Source: Pseudoduganella armeniaca | Lineage (GTDB): Bacteria > Pseudomonadota > Gammaproteobacteria > Burkholderiales > Burkholderiaceae_D | Assembly (NCBI RefSeq): GCF_003028855.1 | Contig: NZ_CP028324.1 | Coordinates: forward strand, 4,960,001 to 5,024,000 | DNA length: 64,000 nucleotides | Direction: 5' to 3' | Shown: one piece after another, positions 8,807 to 17,966 of the stretch | How positions within the stretch are numbered: the stretch's first letter is position 1 | Layout of the letters: every line of letters starts with the position of its first letter | Notes under the pieces: generated by a model | What the model was told of the DNA's origin: nothing | What the model saw: only the letters and a program-made list of their open reading frames with translations | Databases searched by the model: none | Position numbers and translations under genes: made by a program

Positions 8807-8861
8807 GGTGACAGGCTCCTATCTCAGGGCCGTCCAGGCCCTGAGATAGGAGCCTGTCACC
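8807..8861. repeat. Perfect 24-bp hairpin repeat, GGTGACAGGCTCC type (copy 1)
   Basis: Perfect inverted arms 8807-8830 and 8838-8861 around a 7-base loop. The outer part GGTGACAGGCTCC[T/C]ATCT is shared with the hairpin at 24836-24888, while the inner arm bases differ but stay fully paired, a sign of selection on pairing. It lies 52 bases past the fecR-like stop codon on the minus strand and has no U-tract. Confidence 0.85.
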
Positions 8862-8912
8862 ACGGGTTTCAGCCGGCGCCGTCGAAAAGCAGGCAGACAC
8901 CGCTGTCAGCGG

Positions 8913-9647
8913 CTACCGCACCTCGCAATCGACCGCCTGGCGCGGCGCTCCCGCCGGCGCGGCACCCGGCGCGACCGGCGCTCCGGCGGGCGGCGCGCTG
9001 AACGCCGGTGGCGGCGTGAACTGCATGCCAGGATTGGCCGGCACCACGACGGGCGGGACAGCGGCGCCCGGCGTGAAGCCGAACTGCCCGGCCGCGAAAC
9101 TGGTGCCACCGCCGCCATTGGCGACAAAGATCATCCCGTCCAGCACCTGCACGTACAGGCCCGGCGGGCGCGCGGCGGCGCCCGCCACATCGGTCGCCAC
9201 GTGCTCCACGATGAAGGTGGTACCGCGGATGCCGATGGTCGCGGTAGGCGTCTTCAGTTCGAACTTCTCCTTGCTGCGCTTGCCCAGCAGGCCCGTGACG
9301 GAGCGCAGCCCGCCCTTGACGAGATTGAAGCGGGCCTGGTCGCCATCCTGGCGCGCGCCGTCGAAGCTGAAGTTCTCGATGGTCAGCGTGGACGCCGGCC
9401 GCAAGGTGATTTCGCTGTTGTCGATGAAACGCAGCTGCGCGTAGGTGTTCTTTTCCGTCACCAGCGTGTCGCCATTTTCCACTTCCGACTTGAGCGACAG
9501 GATCTTCACGGCGCCATTGGCCTTCTTCGCCAGCAGCGGGCCGCTCAGCTGGACCACGACGCCGGCCACGGCGGCCCAGCCGGGCAGCGCCAGCAGCAAT
9601 GAAGCCGCCAGCACCAGGCACTGCAGAGGTTTGACGAGGATCTTCAT
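8913..9647 (-). CDS. FecR-domain exported protein
   Basis: A 244-residue protein with a signal peptide (ending near LPGWAAVAG) and a FecR domain at about residues 50-160 (NGDTLVTEKNTYAQLRF, TPTATIGIRGTTF). The C-terminus is Pro/Ala-rich, low complexity, with a single late Cys. This is not a classical membrane FecR anti-sigma protein: no transmembrane anchor or sigma-factor gene is visible. It starts one base after the TpsA stop, so it is cotranscribed with tpsB-tpsA and probably acts in the periplasm or at the surface. Exact role unknown. Confidence 0.83.
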   Translation of the reverse strand: MKILVKPLQCLVLAASLLLALPGWAAVAGVVVQLSGPLLAKKANGAVKILSLKSEVENGDTLVTEKNTYAQLRFIDNSEITLRPASTLTIENFSFDGARQDGDQARFNLVKGGLRSVTGLLGKRSKEKFELKTPTATIGIRGTTFIVEHVATDVAGAAARPPGLYVQVLDGMIFVANGGGGTSFAAGQFGFTPGAAVPPVVVPANPGMQFTPPPAFSAPPAGAPVAPGAAPAGAPRQAVDCEVR

Positions 9648-9648
9648 A

Positions 9649-12600
9649 TCAGTTGCAGTAGTTCTTGACGGTCGGTTTGTCGGGGCGCGCTTCCTGGCCT
9701 GGCGCGGCCGGTGCGGGGCTGGCCTGCTTGTCCTTGTCCTCCTGCGGCGGCGGACTGTCCGGCTGCGCCGGACCGGTGGTGCCGGCCGGCGCCTGTTCGC
9801 TGGCCCCGCCCCCCAGCTGCTGGGCCGGCCGTTGCACGGCCGCGATCAGCTGATTGGCGGCCAACTGCACCGGCTTGACGGGTTCGTCCACCGTCGGCGG
9901 CGCGATCACCGCGCAGGCGGGCAGCGTCGGCGTAAGCTGGCATTGATCGACGTTTGCCACGGGCGGCACCGGCGTCGGTTCCGGAGTCGGCGTGGGTACC
10001 GGCGTTGGCGTGGGTACCGGCGTCGGCGTGGGTACCGGCGTCGGCGTGGGTACCGGCGTCGGCGTAGGTACCGGCGTCGGCGTAGGTACCGGCGTCGGCG
10101 TGGGCGTTGGCACAGGCGTCGGCGTCGGGACGGGCGTTGGTACTGGCGTCGGCGTTGGTACTGGCGTCGGCGTTGGCACGGGCGTCGGCGTTGGGGTCGG
10201 CGTTGGCGTTGGCGTCGGCGTTGGCGTTGGCGTTGGCGTCGGGGTTGGGGTTGGCGTCGGCGTCGGCGTCGGCGTTGGCGTTGGCGTTGGCGTCGGGGTT
10301 GGCGTTGGTGTTGGCGTTGGCGTCGGCGTCGGCGTCGGCGTCGGCGTATTCAGGTTCTGCCGCGTCCTCACGCCCTGCCCCGCGACAATGGTGACGGCCG
10401 GGTCCACCGCGACGGCGTCACCCGCCGTCAGGCGCACCTGCCCACGTGTCTCGATGCGGGCGTGCGGTCCGACAGTCAGCCGGTCGGCGCTGGAACCGGT
10501 AGCGCCAGCCTCCAGCGCGATGGTGCCGCGCTCGGACAACACCGAGCCCAGGATCGTCAGCGGGCTGTGGGCCGTCAGCACGATGTCGCCGCCGTTCGTG
10601 CGCACCAAACCCGCTTCGGCCAACGTCGTCGCGCCATGGTTGTTCAGCGTGATGGCGCCGCCGTTGCCAAGCGCGAGCTTGAGCGTGTCGATCGACAGCG
10701 CGCCCGGCTGGCCGGCCGTGTAGTTCTCGATATTGATCGGTGCGTTGCCATGGCTGGCCGTCGATTCGGCCGACAGCGCAGCCACGGCCGTATGCAGGGC
10801 CCGGCCTTGCGAGCCGATGGCGCCGCCGGCGCTGATCGACAACACGTCGCCGGCGATCGTGCCGGCCAGGCCGTTGCTGGCCGTGGTCAGCGCACCGCCG
10901 GTGACGAGGGAGATGGTGTCGCCGCGGATGCCGGCGATATCGTACGCCGTGGCGGCACTGCCGCCCGCCAGCCGCGCCACCGCCACGTCGCCCTGGCCGG
11001 CGAAGCCGACGTTGCCACCCGCCTGCACGGCCAGATTGCGCACCTGGTTGCCCGTGTGCGTCAGCAGCACGTCGCCGCCGGCCTGCACGCCCAGGTCCCG
11101 CACGTCGATCGCATTGCCGGGTCCGTCGCCCTGCGTGACGGCGCCGGCCGTCAACAGGTTGATGCGCGTGGTTTCATCGGCGCGGCCGTGGCGCGCCGGC
11201 GTGTCGATGCCGGCGACGTGGATGCTGCCGCCGTCGGCCGCGCCGATATTGATGGTGGCCGCCTGTACCTTGTCCAGCTGCGTCAGCGCCAGGCAGTCCT
11301 GGCCGCAACCGCTGCCACCGACCTCGATGCGGCCGCCGCCATGAGACTGCAACGCGACCAGCTCGGCCCGGATCGTGCCGGCCATGTCGATACCTGTCGC
11401 CGTCAGCGTCACGCTGTCCGCGCTGGTAATGGCGTCCACCGTCAGGTCCGACCCCGTCGCCAGGACGACGCGGCCCGCCCCCTCGGCGCGGATGGCACCG
11501 ATGCGGTTGGCCGCGCTGTCCAGCAGGATGTCGCTGCCGGCGGTGACCAGTTCCAGCGCCGGCGCCACCACGCTGCTGCCGTCGCCCTGGGCGATGCCGC
11601 GCGGCGCGGTCAGCTTGACGCTGCCGGTGGCGCTGATGCCGTCCCGGCCGCCCTGCGCCACCACCAGCACGCTGTTGGCGTCGCGGTAGGCGAAGTTGCC
11701 ATCGGTCGCCGCGCCGGCCAGCGCGCCGGCACGGTTGTTGGCGTGCTCCAGCGTGACGGCGCGGCCACTGGCGTTCAGCACGCCGGCGCGCACCGCCTCG
11801 CCCTGCGTGACGGCACCGGTCTGCGCGCGCAAGGTCAGCCCCTCGCGCGCCGACACGGCCCTGTTCAGGGCCACGCTGCCGCCCTGCAGGGTCAGCATGC
11901 CGGTGCCCGTGCCGATACCGGCTCCCACCCGCGTCGCCATCAGGTCGAGCGTGCCCGTCACGCTGACGTTACCCGTGTAGCCGGCGCGCGTGCCGATCGC
12001 CACGTCGGGCGAATCGACGGCGGCAAGTTCCGCCGCGCTCAGCCACGCAGCCGGCGATCCCAGCGTGAGCGCCCGCGTGGCGCCGAACTTGTCGAGCGTG
12101 ACGCGGCTGCCGGCGATGGCGGCCGCCGGCAGCAGCTCCAGGTCGTCCGCCGCCAGCGCGACCCGCTGACCCGTCACCTGCACGCCGCCCAGCACGCGCA
12201 GGGTGCCGTCGGCCAGCGCGGCCGTTGCCGCCACGTCGCCCATGCCCGCGTCCACGTTCTTGGCGATGGTCAGGTCCGCGCCCTGCAGCGTGACGTTGCC
12301 GCCGTGGCTGGCGATGGCCGCGGCCACGTTGACGGCGCCGCCTTCGTACACGCCGGCAGGCGCCGCCGCGTCGGCCGCGCTGAGGGTGACGGCGCCGCCC
12401 TGCGTGGCGATGGCCGCGTTGACGTTGATGTTCCGTCCCGCCTGCGCCGTCAGGCCGACGCCGGCCGACCCCATGTTGACGGCATCGCGGAAGTTGATGT
12501 CGCGCCGCGCCTGCAGCACGACGTTGGCGCTGGCGTTGTCGAGCAGCGCGGTGGCGATCTCCGTCACGCTGCCCTGCGCGCCCGGCGTGAAGTCGGCCGC

Positions 12601-13872
12601 GTCATCGAGCGCGGCGCCCGTCGTGGGGTTGGCCATCACGTCGATGTCGTACGGGTCCAGCAGCCAGCTGCCGTTGCCGGCCGGGCCGCGCGCGTCGACG
12701 CGGATGCCGGCGACGTCCAGCTGGCGGCCGGAGGTTTCGACGGCGCCGCCACGGCCAGCAGCGCCGCGCGCCGACAGCGTGCCGTGCACGCGCGCCACGT
12801 CGTCGCCCCAGGCCACCACGGTGCCGCCGTCGCCCTGGCCCAGCGCATCGGCAGCGACCGCCGCGTCCTTGCCGACGAACGTCTGCGCCGCGTTCGGCAC
12901 GGCCGCGTCGCGGCCCTGCCAGCCGCCGCCGAGCAGCACCGTGCCGCCGCCCTGCGCGCCACTGGCATCCACGCGCGCGTCACCGGTCAGGCCGACCTGC
13001 TGGCCCAGCACCTGGATCGAGCCGCCTCGGCCGGCGCCCCGCGCGCTCGTCACGCTGCCCGCTTCCAGCAGCGCCTTGCCGCTGGCCTTCAGCACGACGC
13101 GGCCATTGGCGCCGATCACGGCGCTGTCCGCGTTGACGGTGCCGCGCTGGTTCAGCAGCGCGGCATGGATGCCGATGCGGCCGCCCGCGGCCACGATGGC
13201 GCCCAGGTTCAGCGCGCGGTCGGCCGGCGCGGAAACGACGACGTGCAGCGCCGGGTTGTCCGCCTCGACCAGCTGCACGCTGTGGCCGGCCGCCAGCAGC
13301 ACCTCGCCGCCGGGCGTCTGGATGATGCCGGTGTTCTGCACGTCCGGCGCGACCAGGTAGACCTGGCCGCCCTGGGGCGTGGCGATGCGGCCCTGGTTGA
13401 CCACGGCGCCGGCGGTCGTACCGGCGGCGAACGTGTCGCGGCCAGCCAGGAAGTCGGCGTTGGAGATTCCCAGCGACGATGCCGCCAGGCCCGCCACGTC
13501 GACCCGCGCGCCCTGGCCGAACAGCACGCCGTTCGGGTTGACCAGGTAGACCTTGCCGTTCGACTGCAGGGTGCCCAGGATCTGGCTGGGGTCCTGGCCC
13601 GTGATGCGGTTCAACACGCGGCTGTCGGCGCCTTGCTGGATGAAGCGCGTAATCTCGTCACGCCCGATCGAGAAGCTGCGCCAGTCGATGATCGTGTTCG
13701 GCGTGTTGGTGATCGAGAACACGTTGCCCTGCTGGCTGAACGCGGCCTGGCCCGCCACCACGTGCGGCGCGACCGGGGCGGCCAGGGCAGTGCCGGCGCA
13801 GCAGGCGGCCACCAGTGCCGGCAGCAGCTTGCGGCGCAGGGGACGTTGCGCGAAGGAGGTCGATGACGTCAT
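9649..13872 (-). CDS. Two-partner-secretion exoprotein (TpsA; filamentous haemagglutinin N-terminal domain)
   Basis: A 1407-residue exported protein. A long signal peptide (to about residue 31) precedes the TPS secretion domain (SQQGNVFSITNTPNTIIDW; LVNPNGVLFGQGA) used by haemagglutinin/haemolysin exoproteins. The body is Ala/Gly/Val-rich with repeats that fit a right-handed beta-helix. Residues about 1176-1303 are an almost pure Thr-Pro tract, followed by a Pro/Gln-rich tail ending KNYCN. The tpsB gene lies 18 bases upstream and should export it. Likely an adhesin or surface polymer. The Pro/Thr tract may span the wall-proximal region or serve as a rigid spacer; that is inference. Confidence 0.88.
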   Translation of the reverse strand: MTSSTSFAQRPLRRKLLPALVAACCAGTALAAPVAPHVVAGQAAFSQQGNVFSITNTPNTIIDWRSFSIGRDEITRFIQQGADSRVLNRITGQDPSQILGTLQSNGKVYLVNPNGVLFGQGARVDVAGLAASSLGISNADFLAGRDTFAAGTTAGAVVNQGRIATPQGGQVYLVAPDVQNTGIIQTPGGEVLLAAGHSVQLVEADNPALHVVVSAPADRALNLGAIVAAGGRIGIHAALLNQRGTVNADSAVIGANGRVVLKASGKALLEAGSVTSARGAGRGGSIQVLGQQVGLTGDARVDASGAQGGGTVLLGGGWQGRDAAVPNAAQTFVGKDAAVAADALGQGDGGTVVAWGDDVARVHGTLSARGAAGRGGAVETSGRQLDVAGIRVDARGPAGNGSWLLDPYDIDVMANPTTGAALDDAADFTPGAQGSVTEIATALLDNASANVVLQARRDINFRDAVNMGSAGVGLTAQAGRNINVNAAIATQGGAVTLSAADAAAPAGVYEGGAVNVAAAIASHGGNVTLQGADLTIAKNVDAGMGDVAATAALADGTLRVLGGVQVTGQRVALAADDLELLPAAAIAGSRVTLDKFGATRALTLGSPAAWLSAAELAAVDSPDVAIGTRAGYTGNVSVTGTLDLMATRVGAGIGTGTGMLTLQGGSVALNRAVSAREGLTLRAQTGAVTQGEAVRAGVLNASGRAVTLEHANNRAGALAGAATDGNFAYRDANSVLVVAQGGRDGISATGSVKLTAPRGIAQGDGSSVVAPALELVTAGSDILLDSAANRIGAIRAEGAGRVVLATGSDLTVDAITSADSVTLTATGIDMAGTIRAELVALQSHGGGRIEVGGSGCGQDCLALTQLDKVQAATINIGAADGGSIHVAGIDTPARHGRADETTRINLLTAGAVTQGDGPGNAIDVRDLGVQAGGDVLLTHTGNQVRNLAVQAGGNVGFAGQGDVAVARLAGGSAATAYDIAGIRGDTISLVTGGALTTASNGLAGTIAGDVLSISAGGAIGSQGRALHTAVAALSAESTASHGNAPINIENYTAGQPGALSIDTLKLALGNGGAITLNNHGATTLAEAGLVRTNGGDIVLTAHSPLTILGSVLSERGTIALEAGATGSSADRLTVGPHARIETRGQVRLTAGDAVAVDPAVTIVAGQGVRTRQNLNTPTPTPTPTPTPTPTPTPTPTPTPTPTPTPTPTPTPTPTPTPTPTPTPTPTPTPTPVPTPTPVPTPTPVPTPVPTPTPVPTPTPTPVPTPTPVPTPTPVPTPTPVPTPTPVPTPTPVPTPTPEPTPVPPVANVDQCQLTPTLPACAVIAPPTVDEPVKPVQLAANQLIAAVQRPAQQLGGGASEQAPAGTTGPAQPDSPPPQEDKDKQASPAPAAPGQEARPDKPTVKNYCN
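9964..10348 (-). repeat. Tandem Thr-Pro codon repeat inside the TpsA gene
   Basis: About 385 bases of six-base units (GGCGTC, GGCGTT and variants on the plus strand) encode TPTP on the minus strand, with regular PVPTPT interruptions toward the C-terminal side. Unit length is in frame, so gain or loss of units would change tract length without a frameshift. Confidence 0.92.
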
Positions 13873-13890
13873 GTTGATTACCTCAATATC

Positions 13891-15471
13891 TCAGTAGGAG
13901 ACGCCAAGCCGCACGTGCAGGCGGTTGGCGTCCGCGCGGCCGGTGGCGCCGGCGCGCAGCACGTGACCGTAGTCCAGTTGCAGGTTCATGTTGGTCGAGA
14001 CGAACAGCCGCAGGCCCACGCCCGCGCTGGCGATGGCGGTGCTGGTCAATTCACCCGGCAAGGCATCGTTGCGGCGCACCCAGGCGCTGTCGTGGAACGC
14101 CAGCAGGCGGCACTGGACCGCGTCGCCGCCGCACAGGTCGGGCGTGTACAGCTCCAGGTTGGCGCCGATGCCGCGGTCGTTGGCGACCTCGCGTTCGGCG
14201 AAACCGCGCACCGAGGCGGCACCGCCGGCACCGAACTGCTCGCCCGGCACCAGCGCGTCGCGCGTGTATTGGGCGTTGACGATGGCGCGCGCCTGCCAGT
14301 CGCCCGGCAGCGCACGGCTCCAGCTGGCGCCCAGGCGCAACAGCGTGTAGTCGTCCGGCGCGCCGGCGCGGGCACGGTTGAAATCGTCCTGGCCGCCGCG
14401 CCGGCCACCCGGCAGGTTGCGCAGCAGGGCCAGCGAGGCACCCAGTTCCTCGCCGGGGCGCGTCACGGTGCCGACCCAGGCCACGCTGACGGGATGCACG
14501 GTCACGTCGTTGCCCAGTTCCTGGCCCAGCACGACGATGCTGTTCTTGTAGGCCTTGTAATCGACGCCGTACTGCAGCTTCGACTGCAAGCTGCCGCGGC
14601 GCGCCAGGTTCTGCGTGTAGCGCGCGCCGTAGACGGCGCCCTGGCCGCTGACGGCCACGTCCAGCACGCCCGCCGCCACCGTGCCGGAATCCACGTTCGA
14701 GTAGCTGGCGTAGAAGTCCAGCGCATCGCCCAGCGCATACAGCGGCACGTGGTAGCCGGCGCCATACACCTTGACGCGGCCCGGATGCTCCACCGTGGTG
14801 GTGTACTGCAAGGTCATGACGTGGTCCAGGTGCCACAGGTTGGCATGCTGCAGCACGACACCCGTGCGCGTGCGGCCGGTCTGCTCCGTACCCGTGTTGT
14901 CGACGTTGACGATGGCCTTCCAGGGCCGCTCGTCCTGCACCTCGAGGGTCGCATCCACTTCCGCGTCCCGGTCCGGACTGCCCTGCAGCTTCAGCGCGAT
15001 CTTGCGGGCCGGGTTGTCGTTGGCCAGTTGCAGGCTGTCCGAAATGGCGCTCACGTTGGGCGTTTCGCCTTCGCGCAGCCCCGGCAGGCTGCGTCGCACG
15101 TTGGCTTCGTCGAAATGACGGTTGCCGCGCACGGCCACGCGGCCGATCTTCGCCTGTACCACCCGCAGGTGGACAATGCCGCGCTCGAGCTCCTGCTCCG
15201 GCAGCTCGACGGTGACGACCGTGTAGCCGGCCGCGCGGTATGCGGCCTCCAGCGCTTCCAGCGCGCGCTGCACGTCGCCGAAATCGCGTGCCTTGCCCGT
15301 GAAGGGCGCTACCGCCGCTGCGACCACGGCGGGTGCCAGCAGGGTGTTGCCGGTCACGTCGAAACGGCTGATGTCGAAGCGGACGATGTCGTCCGCGCCG
15401 GTGGCGTGGGTGGCGGCGCAGGTGGAAGCGAGGACGGCGCCGGCAAGCAGGCGCGCGAAGCGGTCGATCAT
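13891..15471 (-). CDS. Two-partner-secretion outer-membrane transporter (TpsB; ShlB/FhaC family)
   Basis: A 526-residue outer-membrane pore: signal peptide (to about ATHATG), two POTRA-like domains (ISRFDVTGNTLL; AKIGRVAVRGNRHFDEANVRRSLPGL), then a 16-strand-type barrel with the conserved VRGF motif (near residue 421) and terminal RLGVSY. It should export the TpsA protein encoded 18 bases downstream. Length is normal. Its promoter probably lies in the AT-rich 221-bp gap upstream (15472-15692). Confidence 0.92.
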   Translation of the reverse strand: MIDRFARLLAGAVLASTCAATHATGADDIVRFDISRFDVTGNTLLAPAVVAAAVAPFTGKARDFGDVQRALEALEAAYRAAGYTVVTVELPEQELERGIVHLRVVQAKIGRVAVRGNRHFDEANVRRSLPGLREGETPNVSAISDSLQLANDNPARKIALKLQGSPDRDAEVDATLEVQDERPWKAIVNVDNTGTEQTGRTRTGVVLQHANLWHLDHVMTLQYTTTVEHPGRVKVYGAGYHVPLYALGDALDFYASYSNVDSGTVAAGVLDVAVSGQGAVYGARYTQNLARRGSLQSKLQYGVDYKAYKNSIVVLGQELGNDVTVHPVSVAWVGTVTRPGEELGASLALLRNLPGGRRGGQDDFNRARAGAPDDYTLLRLGASWSRALPGDWQARAIVNAQYTRDALVPGEQFGAGGAASVRGFAEREVANDRGIGANLELYTPDLCGGDAVQCRLLAFHDSAWVRRNDALPGELTSTAIASAGVGLRLFVSTNMNLQLDYGHVLRAGATGRADANRLHVRLGVSY

Positions 15472-15692
15472 TGTGTTGGCTCAGGAGTTGCGAAAGAGTT
15501 CATGCCCCGGCCAGCAGGGGCGAACAGGAATTATCCCTTATTTACCCAGCCCAGCCTTGCGATTCACGATGCTTTTCGGCAATAAAATCAAGAAAAACAC
15601 ATCTTTTTGATCATTCCAATGGCGAAAAGTCAATATTTTTTGAGCTCATCGGCATCGATTGCCAAAAGGGATATATCTTCCGTCAACACGAG
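15472..15692 (-). promoter_or_regulatory. AT-rich spacer, likely promoter region of the tpsB-tpsA-fecR operon
   Basis: The 221-bp gap between the adenylate cyclase and tpsB is markedly richer in A/T than its surroundings, mostly at 15570-15690. No single promoter is clear enough to assign; TTGACT on the minus strand (near 15635) is one candidate -35. The composition change suggests tpsB has its own start of transcription separate from the cyclase. Confidence 0.4.
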
Positions 15693-17966
15693 CTATTTGG
15701 TCTCGAACGTCGTCACGCCGTCCCATTCCAGGCCCGGCGGCCGGGTCCGGTAGACGGCAATGCGCTCGCGGTACAACGGGTACAGGCGCCGTTGTGGCGC
15801 GGCCGCGGCCAGTGCCTGCAACGCGGCATCGGCCTCGTCCCAGCGCTGCGCGCGCACCAGCGCCAGCGCCTCCTGCCACCGGGCCAGCTCGGCCTGGGTG
15901 GCGGCGTCCACGGCGCCGGCGCGCCCCACCGGCTCGAAGATCGCCACCGGCTCGCGCTTGCCTTTCACCCGTACCAGGTCCAGTTCGCGGTAGACGAATT
16001 CCGGCGCGGCGGCGCGCGTGGCCGCGCCGACCACGATGCCCACGCCGTACACCTTGGTGATGCCCTCCAGCCGCGCGGCAAGATTGACCGCGTCGCCCAT
16101 CACCGTATAGGCGCGCCGGATCGAGGAGCCCATGTCGCCCACGTGCATCGGACCACTGTTGATGCCGATGCCGATCGCCAGCGCCGGCCAGCCGCGCCGG
16201 CGGAATTCGGCATCGAGCCGCGCCGCGCTTTGCTGCATCAGGAGGGCCGTGGCGACGGCGCGGCTGGCGTGGTCCGGGAACGGCACCGGCGCGCCCCAGA
16301 ACGCCATCACGGCATCGCCGATGTACTTGTCCAGGGTGCCGCGGTGGCTGTCGCGGATGTCTTCCGACATCGCCGTCAGGTAGCGGTTGATGTATTCGCG
16401 CAGCTCGCGCGGCGCCAGGCCTTCGGAGATCGTGGTGAAGCCGCGTACGTCGACGAACAGCACCGTCAGCTCGCGGCTCTCGCCTTCCATCGTGTAGCGC
16501 TCCGGGTTCTCGGCCATCTCGGCCACCAGCTCGGGCGCCACGTACTCGCCGAAGCGCGACACCAATGCGCGGCCGCGCCGCACCTCGAAGAAGTAGCCCC
16601 ACGCCAGGTTGAAGACGAACAGCGCGAGGATCAGCACCAGCAGCGGGGCGACGTTCAGCACCGCGTCCTGGGCGCGGTACAGGTAGAAATTGAACCATGC
16701 CGCGGCGCCCAGCGCGGCCAGGGCGAGCACGATCGACCACGCCGGCGCCAGCACCGCCAGCGCGAACGTCAGCACCACGCCGGCCAGCAGCACCTGCGCC
16801 AGCTCCGCCCCCAGCGCATAGTCGGGGCGAGCCTTGAAACTGTCGTCCAGGATCGACTTGATCAGGTTGGCGTGCACCTCCACGCCCGGATAGACGGCGC
16901 TGACGGGTGTGGCGCGCAGGTCGTTCAGCCCCGCCGCCGTGGTCCCGACCAGCACGATGACGCCCTCCAGTACCTGTGGCGGCACGGCGCCGCGCAGCAC
17001 GTCCACTGCCGACACGTAGCGGAACGCCCCGCCATGCGGCCCGCCGCTGCCACGGAACTGCACGGTCGTCGTCAGGCCTTCGCCGACCGGGATACGAATC
17101 GCGCCCTCGGGATGGAACAGCGCGATGGCATCGAGCCCGCCGCTGGCTTTCTGCGCCGCCGTCAGGCTGTCGACGGTACTGTCCCACAAGGGCGCGATGG
17201 CGCGCGCTTGCAGCGCCACCGCCACCGTGGCCAGCGACAGGGTGGGATAGTAGCCGTTGCCGATCTTCTGCAGCAGCGGCGTGGAACGCACCACGCCATC
17301 GCGGTCCGGCAGCACGCTGAAGATGCCGGCGCCCTGCGCGGCCTGCTGCAGCCGGGCGATATTGGCCTCGTAGCCACGGGCCTGCCAGGCATCGAGCGTG
17401 CGGCCGTTGAGCGAGTCCTGGGTGAACGCCGGCGGCGGCAGCACGCCCTTGGCCTGCTCGCCCGCCGTGGCATAGCCCAGCACCACGGGCTGGCCGGCCA
17501 TCGCGGCCGCCAGCAGGCCGTCGTAGTCCATGCGCGCGCGCAGCTGCTCGAGCTGCGCCGGCAAGCCCGGCACCTCCTTCAGCTCGCGCCGCGCCAGCGC
17601 CTCGAGCACGGCGTAGCCGGAGCTGTTGTCGGCTTCCGGAAACGACACGTCGAAGCCGACGGCGGCCACGCGGTAGTGGCGGGTCAGTTGCGTGACCAGG
17701 CGCGCCATCACGTCGCGGCTCCAGGGGAAGCGGCCGATGGCGGAGAGGCTCTTGTCGTCGATGTCGACGATGACGACGCGCGGGTCGAGCCGGGCCGGCT
17801 CCACCCGCATGCGTAGGCCGGCGACGAAGGTGTCGAACCGCTCCAGGGCATCCAGGCCCAGATGGCCCGTCACGTGCAGTGCCGCGGCCGCGGTCAGCAG
17901 CAGGCCGCACAGCCAGCGCAAGCCGTGCTTGCGGGCGGCCGCGGCCAGCGCGCCCGCCCGCTTCAC
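15693..17966 (-). CDS. CHASE2-domain class III adenylate cyclase
   Basis: A 757-residue membrane cyclase: signal-anchor, large periplasmic CHASE2 sensor (about 30-370), transmembrane segments (about 385-460), and a class III cyclase domain. Catalytic features are VLFVDVRGFT (metal Asp, near 499), DKYIGDAVMAF (Lys favouring ATP, near 544) and MGDAVNLAARLE (near 620-632). It should make cAMP in response to an extracytoplasmic cue. The GTG start overlaps the HD-GYP stop (GTGA), so the two signalling genes are coupled. It sits upstream of tpsB-tpsA-fecR, which suggests, but does not show, control of surface display. Confidence 0.9.
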   Translation of the reverse strand: MKRAGALAAAARKHGLRWLCGLLLTAAAALHVTGHLGLDALERFDTFVAGLRMRVEPARLDPRVVIVDIDDKSLSAIGRFPWSRDVMARLVTQLTRHYRVAAVGFDVSFPEADNSSGYAVLEALARRELKEVPGLPAQLEQLRARMDYDGLLAAAMAGQPVVLGYATAGEQAKGVLPPPAFTQDSLNGRTLDAWQARGYEANIARLQQAAQGAGIFSVLPDRDGVVRSTPLLQKIGNGYYPTLSLATVAVALQARAIAPLWDSTVDSLTAAQKASGGLDAIALFHPEGAIRIPVGEGLTTTVQFRGSGGPHGGAFRYVSAVDVLRGAVPPQVLEGVIVLVGTTAAGLNDLRATPVSAVYPGVEVHANLIKSILDDSFKARPDYALGAELAQVLLAGVVLTFALAVLAPAWSIVLALAALGAAAWFNFYLYRAQDAVLNVAPLLVLILALFVFNLAWGYFFEVRRGRALVSRFGEYVAPELVAEMAENPERYTMEGESRELTVLFVDVRGFTTISEGLAPRELREYINRYLTAMSEDIRDSHRGTLDKYIGDAVMAFWGAPVPFPDHASRAVATALLMQQSAARLDAEFRRRGWPALAIGIGINSGPMHVGDMGSSIRRAYTVMGDAVNLAARLEGITKVYGVGIVVGAATRAAAPEFVYRELDLVRVKGKREPVAIFEPVGRAGAVDAATQAELARWQEALALVRAQRWDEADAALQALAAAAPQRRLYPLYRERIAVYRTRPPGLEWDGVTTFETK

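Noticed and set aside
9992..10380. Regular short repeats that first suggest a CRISPR array or VNTR in non-coding DNA
   Set aside because: Units are six bases with no spacers and encode Thr-Pro in frame within tpsA.
9445..13866. 1473-codon open frame on the plus strand
   Set aside because: It is the shadow of TpsA: arginine/histidine-rich low-complexity protein, no domain, and the minus strand has signal peptide, TPS domain and operon context.
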